A stretch of DNA of 19,567 nucleotides from Anaerolineae bacterium (GCA_003694975.1 RFJH01000310.1:1-19567); one strand, 5' to 3'; positions 1 to 8,119 are shown, counted from the first letter of the stretch. A program made the numbers and translations. The notes: generated by a model not told the origin, from the sequence alone.

Positions 1-928
1 CGGCCTCGGCATAGCGCTCCAGAGCGACCAGGTTGGTGCCCAGGTTGAACCAGGCGAAGGCGTCCTCGGGGTGCACTTCGGTGGCGGCCTGAGAGGCGGT
101 CAGAGCGTTCTGGCGGATTACATCCGGGTTCCAGTCCGCACCGAGAATGGTCTGGAGTTCGGTTTCTTCCTGCGGCAGGTAGATAAGCAGGTAGACGTAA
201 TTGAAGGGTTTCCAGTTCTCCATGAGGGTGTCGTAGGGGATTTGCCGATCGGGGCCGTGGAAAGAATCCTGCCCGGTGACGGTGCGGGTGGCGTCGTCGT
301 AGCCGGTAACGAGCAAGTAGTGTGCCGCCCACAGGTCGTCGTTCGGCCAGTAAGGGGAATCGAAGCGGAAGACTTCCTCGATGATGACCGGGTAGCCCGC
401 CGCCAGGAGGCGCTTGAGCAAGGTGAGATCGCCGTTGACGCGGTATTCGGCGCGCAGCCAGCCGGCGTAGTTGCGCACGTAGTAGACCAACTCTTCCGGG
501 TTGACGTTGCGATCGGGTCGTTTAGGCTTGATGACATCTGAGATGTCGAACTGATCGCCTTCCCAGCCGTAGTAGCGCAACGCCATGGTCAGTGTGGCCG
601 GGCCGCAGTTGTTCATATCTTGCTGCTCGTAGGCGGGAGAGGGCAGGGCGACGCGCGGGGGGAGGGGCTTCGGCGTGACGGTTGGAGTGGCGGCTGCGGT
701 TGCGGTGGGGGCGGCTTTCTTGTGATAGGCAGCCGTCGGCGTGACCCGGGCGGTGGGGCTGGGCAGGGGAGTAGGTACCGGCCCGGCAGGGTGGACGACG
801 CCGCGCAGGTAGGTGGTGATAATCTCGAACCGCCAAGCCAGGCGTGATTGGAGCGAAGGAATCTGAAGCAGGAGGACAAGCAGTGCCGTCAGGATGACGA
901 GCGCCGCGACAATGTGCTTTCTAGACAT
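1..928 (-). CDS. Membrane-anchored C39-like peptidase with TPR region (3' end beyond window)
   Basis: About 309 residues are visible and the frame is still open at position 1, so the C-terminus is missing. Residues 5-23 form one hydrophobic segment (signal anchor). A Thr/Pro/Ala-rich linker follows (about 50-98), and then a papain-like C39_2 domain. The catalytic Cys is C108 in NNCGPATL, the His is H203 in HYLLVTGYDD, and a likely Asp is D221 in GQDSF. From about residue 272 the sequence looks like the start of TPR repeats (PEDAFAWFNLGTNL). This places a cysteine peptidase or peptidase-like domain outside the membrane, on a substrate that cannot be named. Bacteriocin-exporter C39 domains are fused to ABC transporters; this one is not. 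The gene follows the epimerase by 78 nt on the same strand. The ATG has no obvious Shine-Dalgarno, so the start is chosen for the signal anchor. Confidence 0.85.
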   Translation of the reverse strand, partial: MSRKHIVAALVILTALLVLLLQIPSLQSRLAWRFEIITTYLRGVVHPAGPVPTPLPSPTARVTPTAAYHKKAAPTATAAATPTVTPKPLPPRVALPSPAYEQQDMNNCGPATLTMALRYYGWEGDQFDISDVIKPKRPDRNVNPEELVYYVRNYAGWLRAEYRVNGDLTLLKRLLAAGYPVIIEEVFRFDSPYWPNDDLWAAHYLLVTGYDDATRTVTGQDSFHGPDRQIPYDTLMENWKPFNYVYLLIYLPQEETELQTILGADWNPDVIRQNALTASQAATEVHPEDAFAWFNLGTNLVALERYAEA

Positions 929-1006
929 GGGCGCAAGTGTACCATACCCGGAAACAGGGAGGAATGGGAGGATGAAGGAGCGAAGGGAGGTGCTTCGGGG
1001 GGAGGG

Positions 1007-1939
1007 TTACGTGATGGCCTGGAAGCGTGGGTCGCGCTGCAAGGTCAGGCGCAGGCCGGTGGGGAGGGAGATGGAGGGGCGGTAGTTGAGTTTCTCGCGT
1101 GCCAGGGTGAGATCGGCACACATGCGAGAGACTCCGCCGGAGGTACGTGGGTTGTAGACGACCTCGACTTCGCGACCGGTGACTTCCCGAACCAGTTGCA
1201 CCAGTTCGCGCACGCTGGTTTCCGTGCCGGAGCCGACGTTGATAATCAGTCCGTTGATGGAAGGGGCGGTGGCGGCGGCGATCAGGGCGTTGACTACATC
1301 GTCCACGTAGACGTAATCGCGCGTCTGACGTCCATCGCCGTGCACAACCAGCGTTCCGCCGCGCAGAGCCTGATTCAGGAAGTGCGGCACGACAGGCGGG
1401 TGGGAAGGCGGCAGGTGTTGCCCGGGCCCGTAGGCGTTGAAGATGCGCAGGCAGACGGTTTCAATGCCCCAAAGCGCTCCGATGGTGCGGACGTAGTACT
1501 CGGCGGCCAGTTTGGAGACGGCATAGGGCGAGCGCGGCGCGGGGATGGCACTCTCTTTGAGGGGCTGTTCCTCCAGGTCGCCGTAGATGGCGCCGGAGGA
1601 GGCCAGGATGACGCGTCGCACGCCGACATCGCGCATGGCCTCCATCAGGCTGACCGTCCCGCCGACGTTGACGGCGTTGTACTCGCGCGGGTAGAGGATC
1701 GATTCCGGGACCGAGACGCGCGCCGCGAGGTGATAGACACAGTCCACGTCTTGGAGGAGAGTCCAGAGTTTGGGGCGGTCGTTCACGTCGCCGCGCGTGA
1801 AGTGGACGTCGGGGGAGAGGGCGCGCGGATCGCCTGCAGAGAGGTCGTCCAGGCCGCGTACCTGATGCCCTTCCCGCGCCAGGTGATTGGCTAAGGCCGA
1901 GCCGAGGAAACCGGCTGCACCGGTGATGAGGAAGTTCAT
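1007..1939 (-). CDS. NAD-dependent epimerase/dehydratase (extended SDR, UDP-glucose 4-epimerase-like)
   Basis: This 310-residue protein is an extended short-chain dehydrogenase of the nucleotide-sugar epimerase/dehydratase type. The Rossmann motif GAAGFLG is at residues 7-13 and the acidic NAD ribose contact (DD) at 31-32. The substrate-side SSGAIYG is at 114-120, the catalytic Y139 and K143 are in SPYAVSK, and RIFNAYGPG lies near 165-173. The HGDGRQTRDYVYVDDV segment is typical of GalE-like and RfbB-like enzymes. It most likely interconverts or dehydrates a UDP- or dTDP-sugar for surface polysaccharide. The exact sugar cannot be told from sequence. It starts 22 nt after the M20 peptidase stop on the same strand and lies upstream of the C39-like gene, probably within one operon. 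The ribosome-binding site is weak. Confidence 0.9.
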   Translation of the reverse strand: MNFLITGAAGFLGSALANHLAREGHQVRGLDDLSAGDPRALSPDVHFTRGDVNDRPKLWTLLQDVDCVYHLAARVSVPESILYPREYNAVNVGGTVSLMEAMRDVGVRRVILASSGAIYGDLEEQPLKESAIPAPRSPYAVSKLAAEYYVRTIGALWGIETVCLRIFNAYGPGQHLPPSHPPVVPHFLNQALRGGTLVVHGDGRQTRDYVYVDDVVNALIAAATAPSINGLIINVGSGTETSVRELVQLVREVTGREVEVVYNPRTSGGVSRMCADLTLAREKLNYRPSISLPTGLRLTLQRDPRFQAIT

Positions 1940-1961
1940 GGTCGGCTTATTTTACCGCTAT

Positions 1962-3065
1962 TCACGGAGGGGTGACCTGCCAGACGCGGCTCACAAACAT
2001 CACGAGTTGCTCCATCCCTTGTTGAAGGGGAGAGGAGAGGATGTACTCGTGTTCTGTGTGTGCACCGCCGCCTCTTGTCAGGCCGAGGCAGATGGCGGGC
2101 AGGCCGCGACTCAAGGGCAGGTTGATGTCGGTGGAGCCGATGGCCAGCCGTGGAGGGATTCCCTGGGCGCTCAGACAATGTTGCGCCAGACGCACCAGAG
2201 GGTGGGAAGCCGGTATCTCTCCCGCCGGACGACTCCCGATCTCCTCGATTTCTACCTTTACCCCTGGCCGACCAATCTCTTCGGCCAGTATCTCCACCTG
2301 ATGCGTCAGAGCAGAAAGCGCCTCGACACTTTCCGAGCGCAGATCTATCTCCAGCCAGGCCTCGGCGGCAATCGTGTTGACGGAGGTCCCGCCGGCGATG
2401 CGTCCAACGTTGAGCGTGGTGCGCGGCCGGGAGGGGAGGGGCAGGGCGGTCAGGCGTGTGACCAGGGCGGCGAGTTCGTGTACGGCGGAGGGGGAACCGT
2501 GATCGTGCCAGGAATGTCCGCCCGATGTGCGAAGGCAGATGCGGTAGCGCCGCACGCCCAGGCCGCGGTGGTACACCTGTCCCAGCGCCATGCCCTCGAT
2601 GGCCAGGTAGGCCAGGGCGTCTGCCCCGAAACGCTCCACGATGGCTTTCATGCCGTGCAGGTTGCCCAGGCCTTCTTCACCGACGTTCGCTACCAGGTAG
2701 AGGTCTCCCGGCAGGTGAACCTCGCGCTCGCGCAGCGACCATAGCAAGCCGAACAGACCGGCCACGCCGAGGGCGTTATCACCGATGCCCGGCCCGGTGA
2801 TGCGATCTGCTTCGCGCGAGATGCTGAGGTCGGTTTCGATAGGAAAGACGGTGTCCAGATGGGCGGAGACGACCAGGGGTCTCGCTCCTGCTGTGGAGGG
2901 TAGGCGTGCATAAACGTTTCCCGTCGCGTCGGTTTCCACGTCCAGGCCCTCCTCCAGGAAACGAGCGCGGACGAAGGCTGCCCGCTCGTGCTCGTGAAAA
3001 GTCGGCGCGGGGACTTGTTGGATGCGGATGGCGAGGTCGAGGATACGGTTGCTCAGAGTGTCCAT
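1962..3065 (-). CDS. M20 family metallopeptidase (di-zinc amino-/carboxypeptidase type)
   Basis: The 367-residue protein has the full M20 ligand set. H69 and D71 are in SAHLDTVF, the bridging D96 in GPGIGDNALG, the general-base pair E130-E131 in VGEEGLGN, E157 in AIEGMA, and the C-terminal H336 in GGAHTEHEY. The lid/dimerisation insert begins near SGGHSWHDHG (181-190) and includes GGTSVN (225-230). There is no signal peptide, so it should act in the cytoplasm on a peptide or N-acyl amino acid. M20 members include peptidase T, carboxypeptidase G2 and ArgE, and this sequence alone does not choose between them. An open frame extends 32 codons further upstream, but that stretch overlaps the end of the PfkB gene and looks non-native. 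The ATG at 3065 sits 10 nt after the PfkB stop, fitting an operon. Confidence 0.9.
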   Translation of the reverse strand: MDTLSNRILDLAIRIQQVPAPTFHEHERAAFVRARFLEEGLDVETDATGNVYARLPSTAGARPLVVSAHLDTVFPIETDLSISREADRITGPGIGDNALGVAGLFGLLWSLREREVHLPGDLYLVANVGEEGLGNLHGMKAIVERFGADALAYLAIEGMALGQVYHRGLGVRRYRICLRTSGGHSWHDHGSPSAVHELAALVTRLTALPLPSRPRTTLNVGRIAGGTSVNTIAAEAWLEIDLRSESVEALSALTHQVEILAEEIGRPGVKVEIEEIGSRPAGEIPASHPLVRLAQHCLSAQGIPPRLAIGSTDINLPLSRGLPAICLGLTRGGGAHTEHEYILSSPLQQGMEQLVMFVSRVWQVTPP

Positions 3066-3075
3066 GGGGTTATGG

Positions 3076-4077
3076 TCAGGCGGGATGCACCAGGCCCTGT
3101 AGGGCTTCCAGCCTTGCCTGTGCCAATCCTCCCAACACATCCAGAGGATAGAACGGGCCACTCCCCTCGCATTTCAGCGAGGCCGTGACGTTGCCGTAGA
3201 GCGCAGCCTGCAGGGGGTCTCCGGTGCGGTGTAGGCCGGCCAGGAAGCCTCCACAGAAGGCGTCTCCCGCGCCGGTCGGATCGGCCATACGAGCGGGGTA
3301 GGCAGGGATTTCCCAACGACGCTTGCCTGTGGCGTCGTAGAGCCATTGACCCCTTCCGCCGCGCTTGACGACGATGACCGGGCAGCCGTATTCACCCAGC
3401 GCTTCCATCATCTCCCATAGGTCATTCGTCTGCCCCCAGAAGAGGGAGCGCAGTTCCTCCTCGGATGGAAGAAAGGCTGCCAGGCCGTCCAGGAGGAGAC
3501 GCAGATCGGAGAGAAAGTTGGGCTGCATGTATCCCGGCGAGGGGTCCAGCGTGACCGCAGGGGAGGTCTTCTGGTGGAACGCCAGGAGGAGGTGGTGATG
3601 GGTAATGAAGTCCAAGGGGCAGAGGTGCACTGCCTTGGCGTGGAGATAGTCGTCAGGGATGTCGGCCACGCGCGGCGAGTCCGGGGAGGGGGCGCGGTTG
3701 TCTGTTCGCTCCGTTGGCGCTTGATAGCCGAGGAGGCTTTTTGGGAAAGTCAGGCTGCGGCGGGCGAAGTGTCCCACCGGATTGGTGTAGGAAGGGCGGT
3801 AGTCCTCCGTGTAGGCCAGGAAGAAACGCAAGTCAAGTGGTTGCGGAAGGATGCGGATGCCGCGTGTATCCAGGCCGTATTGCTCAAAACGGGAGAGCCA
3901 TTGCTGAGGGTAGTCTTCCCCCACGCGTCCCAAGAGACCGACGTCGTTTTCCCAGACGGCCAGTCCTCCTGCCGCGTAGAGCAGATTGCCTCCCGGAGAA
4001 TCGAGCAATGGCTGCCCCTGGGGTGGCAGGAGATATTCCCGCCGTAGTCGGCCGGCGATGACAAAGGGTGGCTTCAT
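3076..4077 (-). CDS. PfkB-family carbohydrate/nucleoside kinase
   Basis: The 333-residue length is usual for ribokinase-like PfkB enzymes, which transfer the ATP gamma-phosphate to a sugar or nucleoside hydroxyl. The N-terminal substrate half has GGNLLYAAGGLAVWENDV (29-46) and GRVGEDYPQQW (50-60), matching the sugar-binding GGxxxN-type and GxVGxD-type patterns. The C-terminal signature DPTGAGDAFCGGFLAG is at 266-281, with the anion-hole GAGD and catalytic base D272. The substrate is not readable from sequence. It lies 4 nt behind the histidine kinase stop and 10 nt ahead of the M20 start, so all three are probably one transcript. A longer open frame upstream (to 4194) overlaps the histidine kinase and is not expected to be translated. 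Confidence 0.9.
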   Translation of the reverse strand: MKPPFVIAGRLRREYLLPPQGQPLLDSPGGNLLYAAGGLAVWENDVGLLGRVGEDYPQQWLSRFEQYGLDTRGIRILPQPLDLRFFLAYTEDYRPSYTNPVGHFARRSLTFPKSLLGYQAPTERTDNRAPSPDSPRVADIPDDYLHAKAVHLCPLDFITHHHLLLAFHQKTSPAVTLDPSPGYMQPNFLSDLRLLLDGLAAFLPSEEELRSLFWGQTNDLWEMMEALGEYGCPVIVVKRGGRGQWLYDATGKRRWEIPAYPARMADPTGAGDAFCGGFLAGLHRTGDPLQAALYGNVTASLKCEGSGPFYPLDVLGGLAQARLEALQGLVHPA

Positions 4078-4081
4078 GCGA

Positions 4082-5362
4082 TCAAGGGAAGAAGGGAGAA
4101 GTGGTTGCGGCGGTCTGTTCGGCGCTGAGCGGCAGGAGAAAAGTGAAGGTACTGCCTTTTCCCTCCACGCTCTCGGCCCAGATGCGCCCACCATGCATCT
4201 CGATCATCGCTTTGGCTACCGAGAGTCCCAATCCCATGCCACCATGTCGACGAGTGAGGTGGGATTCAACCTGGTAGAAGCGCTCGAAGATGCGTGGCAT
4301 GTCTTTGGCCGGGATGCCAATGCCGTCGTCAGTCACGGAGACTTTAACGTAATCCGGAATACGCTCCACCGCAATGGCGACATGGCCGCCCTCATTGGTG
4401 AAGGTAATGGCATTGTCGATCAGGTTGCTCAAGGCAATGGCGATTTTCTCCGCATCGCCGTTCACGGTCAGATGTTCTTCTTTGGGGACGTTCTCATCGG
4501 CGTGGATTTTGACACGCAGGGTGATATGCTTGCGTTGCGCTTCTTTTTGGAAAGACGAGGCAACTTCTTCAACGAGGCGAGCGATAGAGATCTCGCGCAG
4601 GCGGAGACGGGCCATGCCGCTCTGAACGTTTTCAACGTTCGAAAGGCTCTCGACGATTTCTTTCAGTCGCTCGGCGTTACGGATGATGGTATCCAGTTGT
4701 TCACGATGTGCCTCTCCCAACATCTCGCGTAGGAAGGTGGCGTGTCCCAGGATCAGGCCGAGGGGGGTGCGCAGTTCATGGGAGGCGATGGCGATGAAAT
4801 CGGCTTTCATCTGGTCCAACTCGGCCAGTTGCTGGCTCATCCTCGTCAACCGCCGTTCCAGGGAGGCGATGTAGAGCGCCATCGCTGCCAGCATTGCCAG
4901 AGTCTCCAGCGCGGCAATGTCTTCTTCCGCATACTCGGCGCCGCCTTCCTTATTGATGACTTCGAGTACGCCGATCACCTTCCCACGGAAGAAAATGGGT
5001 ACTGCCAGGATAGAGCGTGTTTGGATACCACTAACTTCGTCAATTGTTTTATAATGACGCCTGTCTTGTGCTACGTCCTGGATGACCAGCGGTTCAGCGT
5101 GTGTGAATACCCAGCCGGCCGCGCTTCGGTCGAGAGGCACTTCGAGTTTCCGGAGCGCCTCATGATGAAACCAGGGCGCTGCTGCGAAGCGGAGATGGCC
5201 GCCTTCCTCGTCACTCACCAGGATCGAGGCGGCCTCGCTATTGGTCAATTCACTGGCCACGGCGATGATGGACTGGAGGAACGCCTCCTCGTCCAGAGTC
5301 GGGCCAAGATGGCGCGTGATTTCTACCAGCAGGTGCCCAATGGGGTTGGTTTGTTCATTCAT
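4082..5362 (-). CDS. GAF-domain sensor histidine kinase (soluble)
   Basis: The 426 residues are arranged as a GAF sensor domain (about 20-170), a short coiled-coil linker (about 165-190), a HisKA dimerisation domain and a HATPase_c domain. The phospho-accepting H195 is in IASHELRTP. The N box is around LIDNAITFTNEGG (314-326), the D/G1 box around VTDDGIGIP (343-351), the F box IFERFYQ (358-364) and the G2 box GMGLGLSVAKA (375-385). No transmembrane segment is visible, so it should sense a cytoplasmic signal by its GAF domain. The partner is not adjacent. The only response regulator in view is the OmpR-type gene at 9667-10410, and pairing them is a guess. The ATG at 5362 is preferred over an upstream in-frame ATG at 5401, because the promoter -10 element lies between the two. 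Confidence 0.93.
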   Translation of the reverse strand: MNEQTNPIGHLLVEITRHLGPTLDEEAFLQSIIAVASELTNSEAASILVSDEEGGHLRFAAAPWFHHEALRKLEVPLDRSAAGWVFTHAEPLVIQDVAQDRRHYKTIDEVSGIQTRSILAVPIFFRGKVIGVLEVINKEGGAEYAEEDIAALETLAMLAAMALYIASLERRLTRMSQQLAELDQMKADFIAIASHELRTPLGLILGHATFLREMLGEAHREQLDTIIRNAERLKEIVESLSNVENVQSGMARLRLREISIARLVEEVASSFQKEAQRKHITLRVKIHADENVPKEEHLTVNGDAEKIAIALSNLIDNAITFTNEGGHVAIAVERIPDYVKVSVTDDGIGIPAKDMPRIFERFYQVESHLTRRHGGMGLGLSVAKAMIEMHGGRIWAESVEGKGSTFTFLLPLSAEQTAATTSPFFP

Positions 5363-5377
5363 AGACGTCGGATTCGG

Positions 5378-5386
5378 ATTATAGCA
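5378..5386 (-). promoter_or_regulatory. Extended -10 promoter for the histidine kinase operon
   Basis: The minus strand reads TGCTATAAT (5386 to 5378), a perfect TATAAT with the TGn extension that lets a promoter work with a poor -35. A transcript would start near 5371, leaving a leader of only about 9 nt before the ATG at 5362. That would be nearly leaderless. No good -35 is found 17 nt upstream. Confidence 0.5.
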
Positions 5387-5397
5387 CAGGCAGATTG

Positions 5398-5445
5398 ACA
5401 CGAGGCTGCCGACACCACGGGAAGCCGTTTTGTTGCGCCTCGTGT
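5398..5445. promoter_or_regulatory. 9-bp inverted repeat between the divergent histidine kinase and ino1 genes
   Basis: ACACGAGGC (5398-5406) and its exact complement GCCTCGTGT (5437-5445) flank 30 nt in the divergent intergenic region. The left arm overlaps a plus-strand TTGACA (5395-5400), for which no matching -10 is found at normal spacing. The repeat could be an operator shared by both divergent genes or a leader hairpin of ino1. The function is not shown by sequence. Confidence 0.3.
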
Positions 5446-5478
5446 GAAGAAAACTTTACCATCCAAAGGAGAGTTCGT

Positions 5479-6561
5479 ATGCCAAAGAAGAAAGTGCGCG
5501 TCGCCATCATCGGCGTGGGGAACTGCGCCTCAGCCCTCGTTCAGGGCGTTTACTTTTACCGCAATGCGAAGGACGGAGATACCGTCCCCGGCCTGATGCA
5601 CGTCAACCTGGGTGGCTATCACGTCCGCGATATTGAGTTCACCCTGGGGATTGACGTGGTGGATACCAAAGTCGGCAAGGACCTCTCGGAGGCCATCTAC
5701 GCCTATCCGAACAACACGTATCGCTTTGCCGATGTGCCGAAGTTGAACGTCCCCGTCGTGCGCGGCATGACTCACGACGGCCTGGGAAAATATCTTTCCC
5801 AGATCGTCAAAAAGGCCCCTGGACCCACGGCGGATATCGTCCGGTTACTCAAAGAGACAAAAACCGACGTGGTGGTCAATTTCCTGCCCGTCGGCTCGGA
5901 AATGGCCACGAAATGGTACGTCGAGCAAGCCCTGGAAGCCGGTTGCGCTTTCGTCAACGGCATCCCGGTATTCATCGCCTCCTCCGAATACTGGGCGGAG
6001 CGCTTCCGTCAGAAAGGGTTACCCGTTCTGGGTGATGACATCAAATCTCAGGTCGGTGCGACCATCCTGCATCGCGCGCTGGTCAGCCTCTTCGTGGATC
6101 GCGGCGTGCGCCTGGATCGCACCTACCAACTCAATTTCGGCGGCAACACCGATTTCCTGAACATGCTCGAGCGCGAGCGCCTCGAATCCAAGAAGATTTC
6201 CAAGACCGGCGCCGTGACTTCTATGCTGCCTTACGACCTCGGCAAAGACAACGTCCACGTTGGGCCGAGCGATTACGTCCCCTGGCTCACCGACCGCAAG
6301 TGGTGTCACATTCGCATGGAGGGCACCACCTTCGGTGAAGTCCCTCTCAATGTGGAAGTGAAACTGGAAGTCTGGGATTCGCCGAACTCGGCAGGCGTGA
6401 TGATCGACGCCGTACGTTGTGCGAAACTGGCGCTGGATCGCGGCCTCGCCGGTCCCATCATCGGCCCCTCGGCATACTTCATGAAGACCCCGCCGAAGCA
6501 GTTCCGCGACCACATCGCCCGTGAGATGACCGAAGCCTTTATCAAAGGTGAGACGGAATGA
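5479..6561 (+). CDS. ino1: Inositol-3-phosphate synthase (actinobacterial-type Ino1)
   Basis: The 360-residue enzyme converts D-glucose 6-phosphate to 1D-myo-inositol 3-phosphate using NAD+ without net redox. This is the first step toward inositol lipids and di-myo-inositol phosphate type solutes. The dinucleotide-binding loop IIGVGNCASAL is at residues 10-20. Family-specific blocks are VVNFLPVGSE (132-141), NGIPVFIAS (160-168), GDDIKSQVGAT (185-195) and LNMLERERLESKKISKT (227-243), followed by GPSDYVPWL (262-270). These blocks and the length match the short actinobacterial/archaeal-type enzyme rather than the roughly 500-residue eukaryotic form. The ATG at 5479 follows AAAGGAGAG (5465-5473) at good spacing; an open frame further upstream is ignored for that reason. 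Its stop overlaps the start of the next gene by ATGA. Confidence 0.95.
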   Translation: MPKKKVRVAIIGVGNCASALVQGVYFYRNAKDGDTVPGLMHVNLGGYHVRDIEFTLGIDVVDTKVGKDLSEAIYAYPNNTYRFADVPKLNVPVVRGMTHDGLGKYLSQIVKKAPGPTADIVRLLKETKTDVVVNFLPVGSEMATKWYVEQALEAGCAFVNGIPVFIASSEYWAERFRQKGLPVLGDDIKSQVGATILHRALVSLFVDRGVRLDRTYQLNFGGNTDFLNMLERERLESKKISKTGAVTSMLPYDLGKDNVHVGPSDYVPWLTDRKWCHIRMEGTTFGEVPLNVEVKLEVWDSPNSAGVMIDAVRCAKLALDRGLAGPIIGPSAYFMKTPPKQFRDHIAREMTEAFIKGETE

Positions 6562-7727
6562 CGCTTCGCGCGTGGACCCCGGCGTGCGCGGTGGTCCTGG
6601 GCTTGATCCTCATCCTGAGCCTGGGTGCCTGCCGCCCTGCCTCATCCCCGACCGAAACGGTGGACCTGCAGGCCGCCGCCGAGCAGGCGCTGGCCACCCT
6701 CTACGCCCAGATGACCGCCACGGCGCAGGTCACACCGCCCGCGACGGACACCCCCGACCCCACGCCGACCGTGCCGCGCACGCCACCCGCCCTGCCTGGC
6801 CCTTATCAGTCGCCTTATCTCAATCCCCTGGATACCCCTCATACCTATATCCAGGATACCTGTGAGTATTTGCGCCTGAAATGGGATTCCAACAACAGTC
6901 CGCCCGGCACGGTGGTCATGGTTATCATGTTCCACTCGATTTCCAAAGGCGCGGCGAGTCAGTCCTATCAGATCAGCGCCGCCGATCAACGCCGGCTGAT
7001 GAACGACCTCAAAGAGATGGGCTTCGAGGCCATCAACATGCAGCAACTGGCCGACTTCCTGGAGCACAACGCCAAGATCCCGCCGCGCTCCGTGCTCCTC
7101 GTCGTGGATGACCGCCACCATGCGGAGTACTTCAACGACCATTTTCGTCCCTTCTATGAGCAATGGGGATGGCCGGTGGTCAACGCCTATATCGCCAAAG
7201 ACGAACGTCCCGACCTGTGGGCGGAAAACGCGGCCCTGGCCGCGGAGGGCTGGGTGGATTATCAGGCGCATGGCGTCATCCACAACGTACCCATCACATC
7301 CGCATCGAGCGAAGAGTACATGCGGAGCGAACTTCAGGGTGCTTATGATGCCATCCGTGAGCATTATGGCAAAGCGCCCATCGCCTATATCTGGCCCGGA
7401 GGCGGGTTCACGCCGCGCGCTGCTCAGATCGCCCGCGAGGTTGGCTATCACCTGGGGTTCACCGTCAACCCGCGCGGCCCGTTGATGTTCAACTGGATTC
7501 CCCTGGCGGACGAAGCCGATCCGGCGCGGCCATCCTATCTCCCTGAGGGGCCGGTCAATGACCCTCTTATGGTCCTGCCGCGTTACTGGGATATGGACGC
7601 CAGAGCCCATCTGGATCAAGTGCGCCTGATAGGCAAGGAGGCCGCCGCTTACGCCGAGCAGAACAAGGCCATCGAACTGGAATACTACGATATCGTCTGC
7701 GCGCCGACCTACGGCCCGATCCCATGA
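6558..7727 (+). CDS. Lipoprotein with polysaccharide deacetylase (NodB/CE4-like) domain
   Basis: The 389-residue protein begins with a lipoprotein signal (hydrophobic 9-24, lipobox LGAC with C25). A Thr/Pro-rich spacer follows (about 52-80), then a CE4-like domain. Domain motifs are VIMFHSISKG (122-131), LLVVDDRHH (180-188) and HGVIHN (238-243), plus IWPGGGF (278-284). In CE4 enzymes the second Asp of TFDDG and an HxxxH pair bind the metal. Here D185, H238 and H242 would serve, with D184 as base. The usual G after DD is R, so activity is likely but not certain. It would act outside the membrane on an N- or O-acetylated polysaccharide. Its ATG overlaps the ino1 stop (ATGA), which indicates translational coupling. 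The long minus-strand frame across it is a shadow. Confidence 0.88.
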   Translation: MTLRAWTPACAVVLGLILILSLGACRPASSPTETVDLQAAAEQALATLYAQMTATAQVTPPATDTPDPTPTVPRTPPALPGPYQSPYLNPLDTPHTYIQDTCEYLRLKWDSNNSPPGTVVMVIMFHSISKGAASQSYQISAADQRRLMNDLKEMGFEAINMQQLADFLEHNAKIPPRSVLLVVDDRHHAEYFNDHFRPFYEQWGWPVVNAYIAKDERPDLWAENAALAAEGWVDYQAHGVIHNVPITSASSEEYMRSELQGAYDAIREHYGKAPIAYIWPGGGFTPRAAQIAREVGYHLGFTVNPRGPLMFNWIPLADEADPARPSYLPEGPVNDPLMVLPRYWDMDARAHLDQVRLIGKEAAAYAEQNKAIELEYYDIVCAPTYGPIP

Positions 7728-7757
7728 GCCAACGCAGGGCGAGCACTCGATTGTAGA

Positions 7758-7775
7758 ACAACTGCTTGCAGTTGT
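7758..7775. repeat. Short perfect hairpin after the deacetylase gene
   Basis: ACAACTGC and GCAGTTGT form an 8-bp inverted repeat around TT, 31 nt after the deacetylase stop. No T-run follows, so it is a weak candidate for a transcript 3' end. Confidence 0.3.
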
Positions 7776-7788
7776 CCCGCGCCGCCTC

Positions 7789-7830
7789 GCCGAGCCCCTC
7801 GACAAACTCGGGGCGGAGCGTAGTCGAAGC
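7789..7830 (+). repeat. Direct repeat A, copy 1 (42 nt)
   Basis: It begins GCCGAGCCCCTCGACAAACT and matches the copy at 7952-7993 in about 39 of 42 positions. A GCCCC/GGGGC core can pair within the unit. It ends in TAGTCGAAGC, a module that recurs elsewhere in the region. Confidence 0.75.
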
Positions 7831-7904
7831 GCCTCGCGCAACAGCGTCTCGACTGCGGGTCTCGATACGCTCCGCTACTCGACCCTCCGCTCGACGCGAC
7901 ACTC

Positions 7905-8057
7905 CGCGCTGAGCGGAGCCGCCGCAAGGCGGCGTAGTCGAAGCGCCCCGCGCCGAGCCCCTCGATAAACTCGGGGCGGAGCGCAGTCGAGGCAGCCTGC
8001 GCTGCCATTCACGCTTCGACTACGCCTCTCGCTTCGCTCGAGGCTCCGCTCAGCGCG
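7905..8057. repeat. Large inverted repeat with two perfect arm blocks
   Basis: CGCGCTGAGCGGAGCC (7905-7920) is the exact reverse complement of 8042-8057 (16 bp). GGCGTAGTCGAAGCG (7931-7945) is the exact reverse complement of 8012-8026 (15 bp). The arms enclose a roughly 66-nt centre that contains repeat A copy 2. Inside the left arm GCCGCC-GCAA-GGCGGC (7918-7933) is a perfect 6-bp hairpin with a GNRA-type tetraloop. Confidence 0.8.
7952..7993 (+). repeat. Direct repeat A, copy 2 (42 nt)
   Basis: This is the second copy of the unit at 7789-7830, differing at about three positions (for example GATAAAC for GACAAAC). It lies at the centre of the large inverted repeat. Confidence 0.75.
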
Positions 8058-8060
8058 AAT

Positions 8061-8100
8061 ATCCTCGCCGAGCGGAGCGCCCGTAGGGCGCATATCGAGG
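8061..8100. repeat. Palindromic repeat B, short degenerate copy
   Basis: CCTCG near 8063 and CGAGG at the end enclose a perfect GCGCCC-GTA-GGGCGC hairpin (8077-8091). Its 3' half, GTAGGGCGCATATCGAGG, parallels the 3' halves of the two full B units that follow. Confidence 0.6.
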
Positions 8101-8119
8101 AGATCGCCACGAATGCTCT

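Noticed and set aside
848..1894. Long plus-strand open frame of about 348 codons
   Set aside because: It is antisense to the epimerase, has no recognisable motif and is rich in Gly/Asp/Val from the high-GC complement. The minus-strand frame has the full SDR motif set.
6642..7841. Minus-strand open frame of about 399 codons opposite the deacetylase
   Set aside because: No known motif, and the plus-strand frame carries a lipoprotein signal, CE4 motifs and an overlap with ino1.
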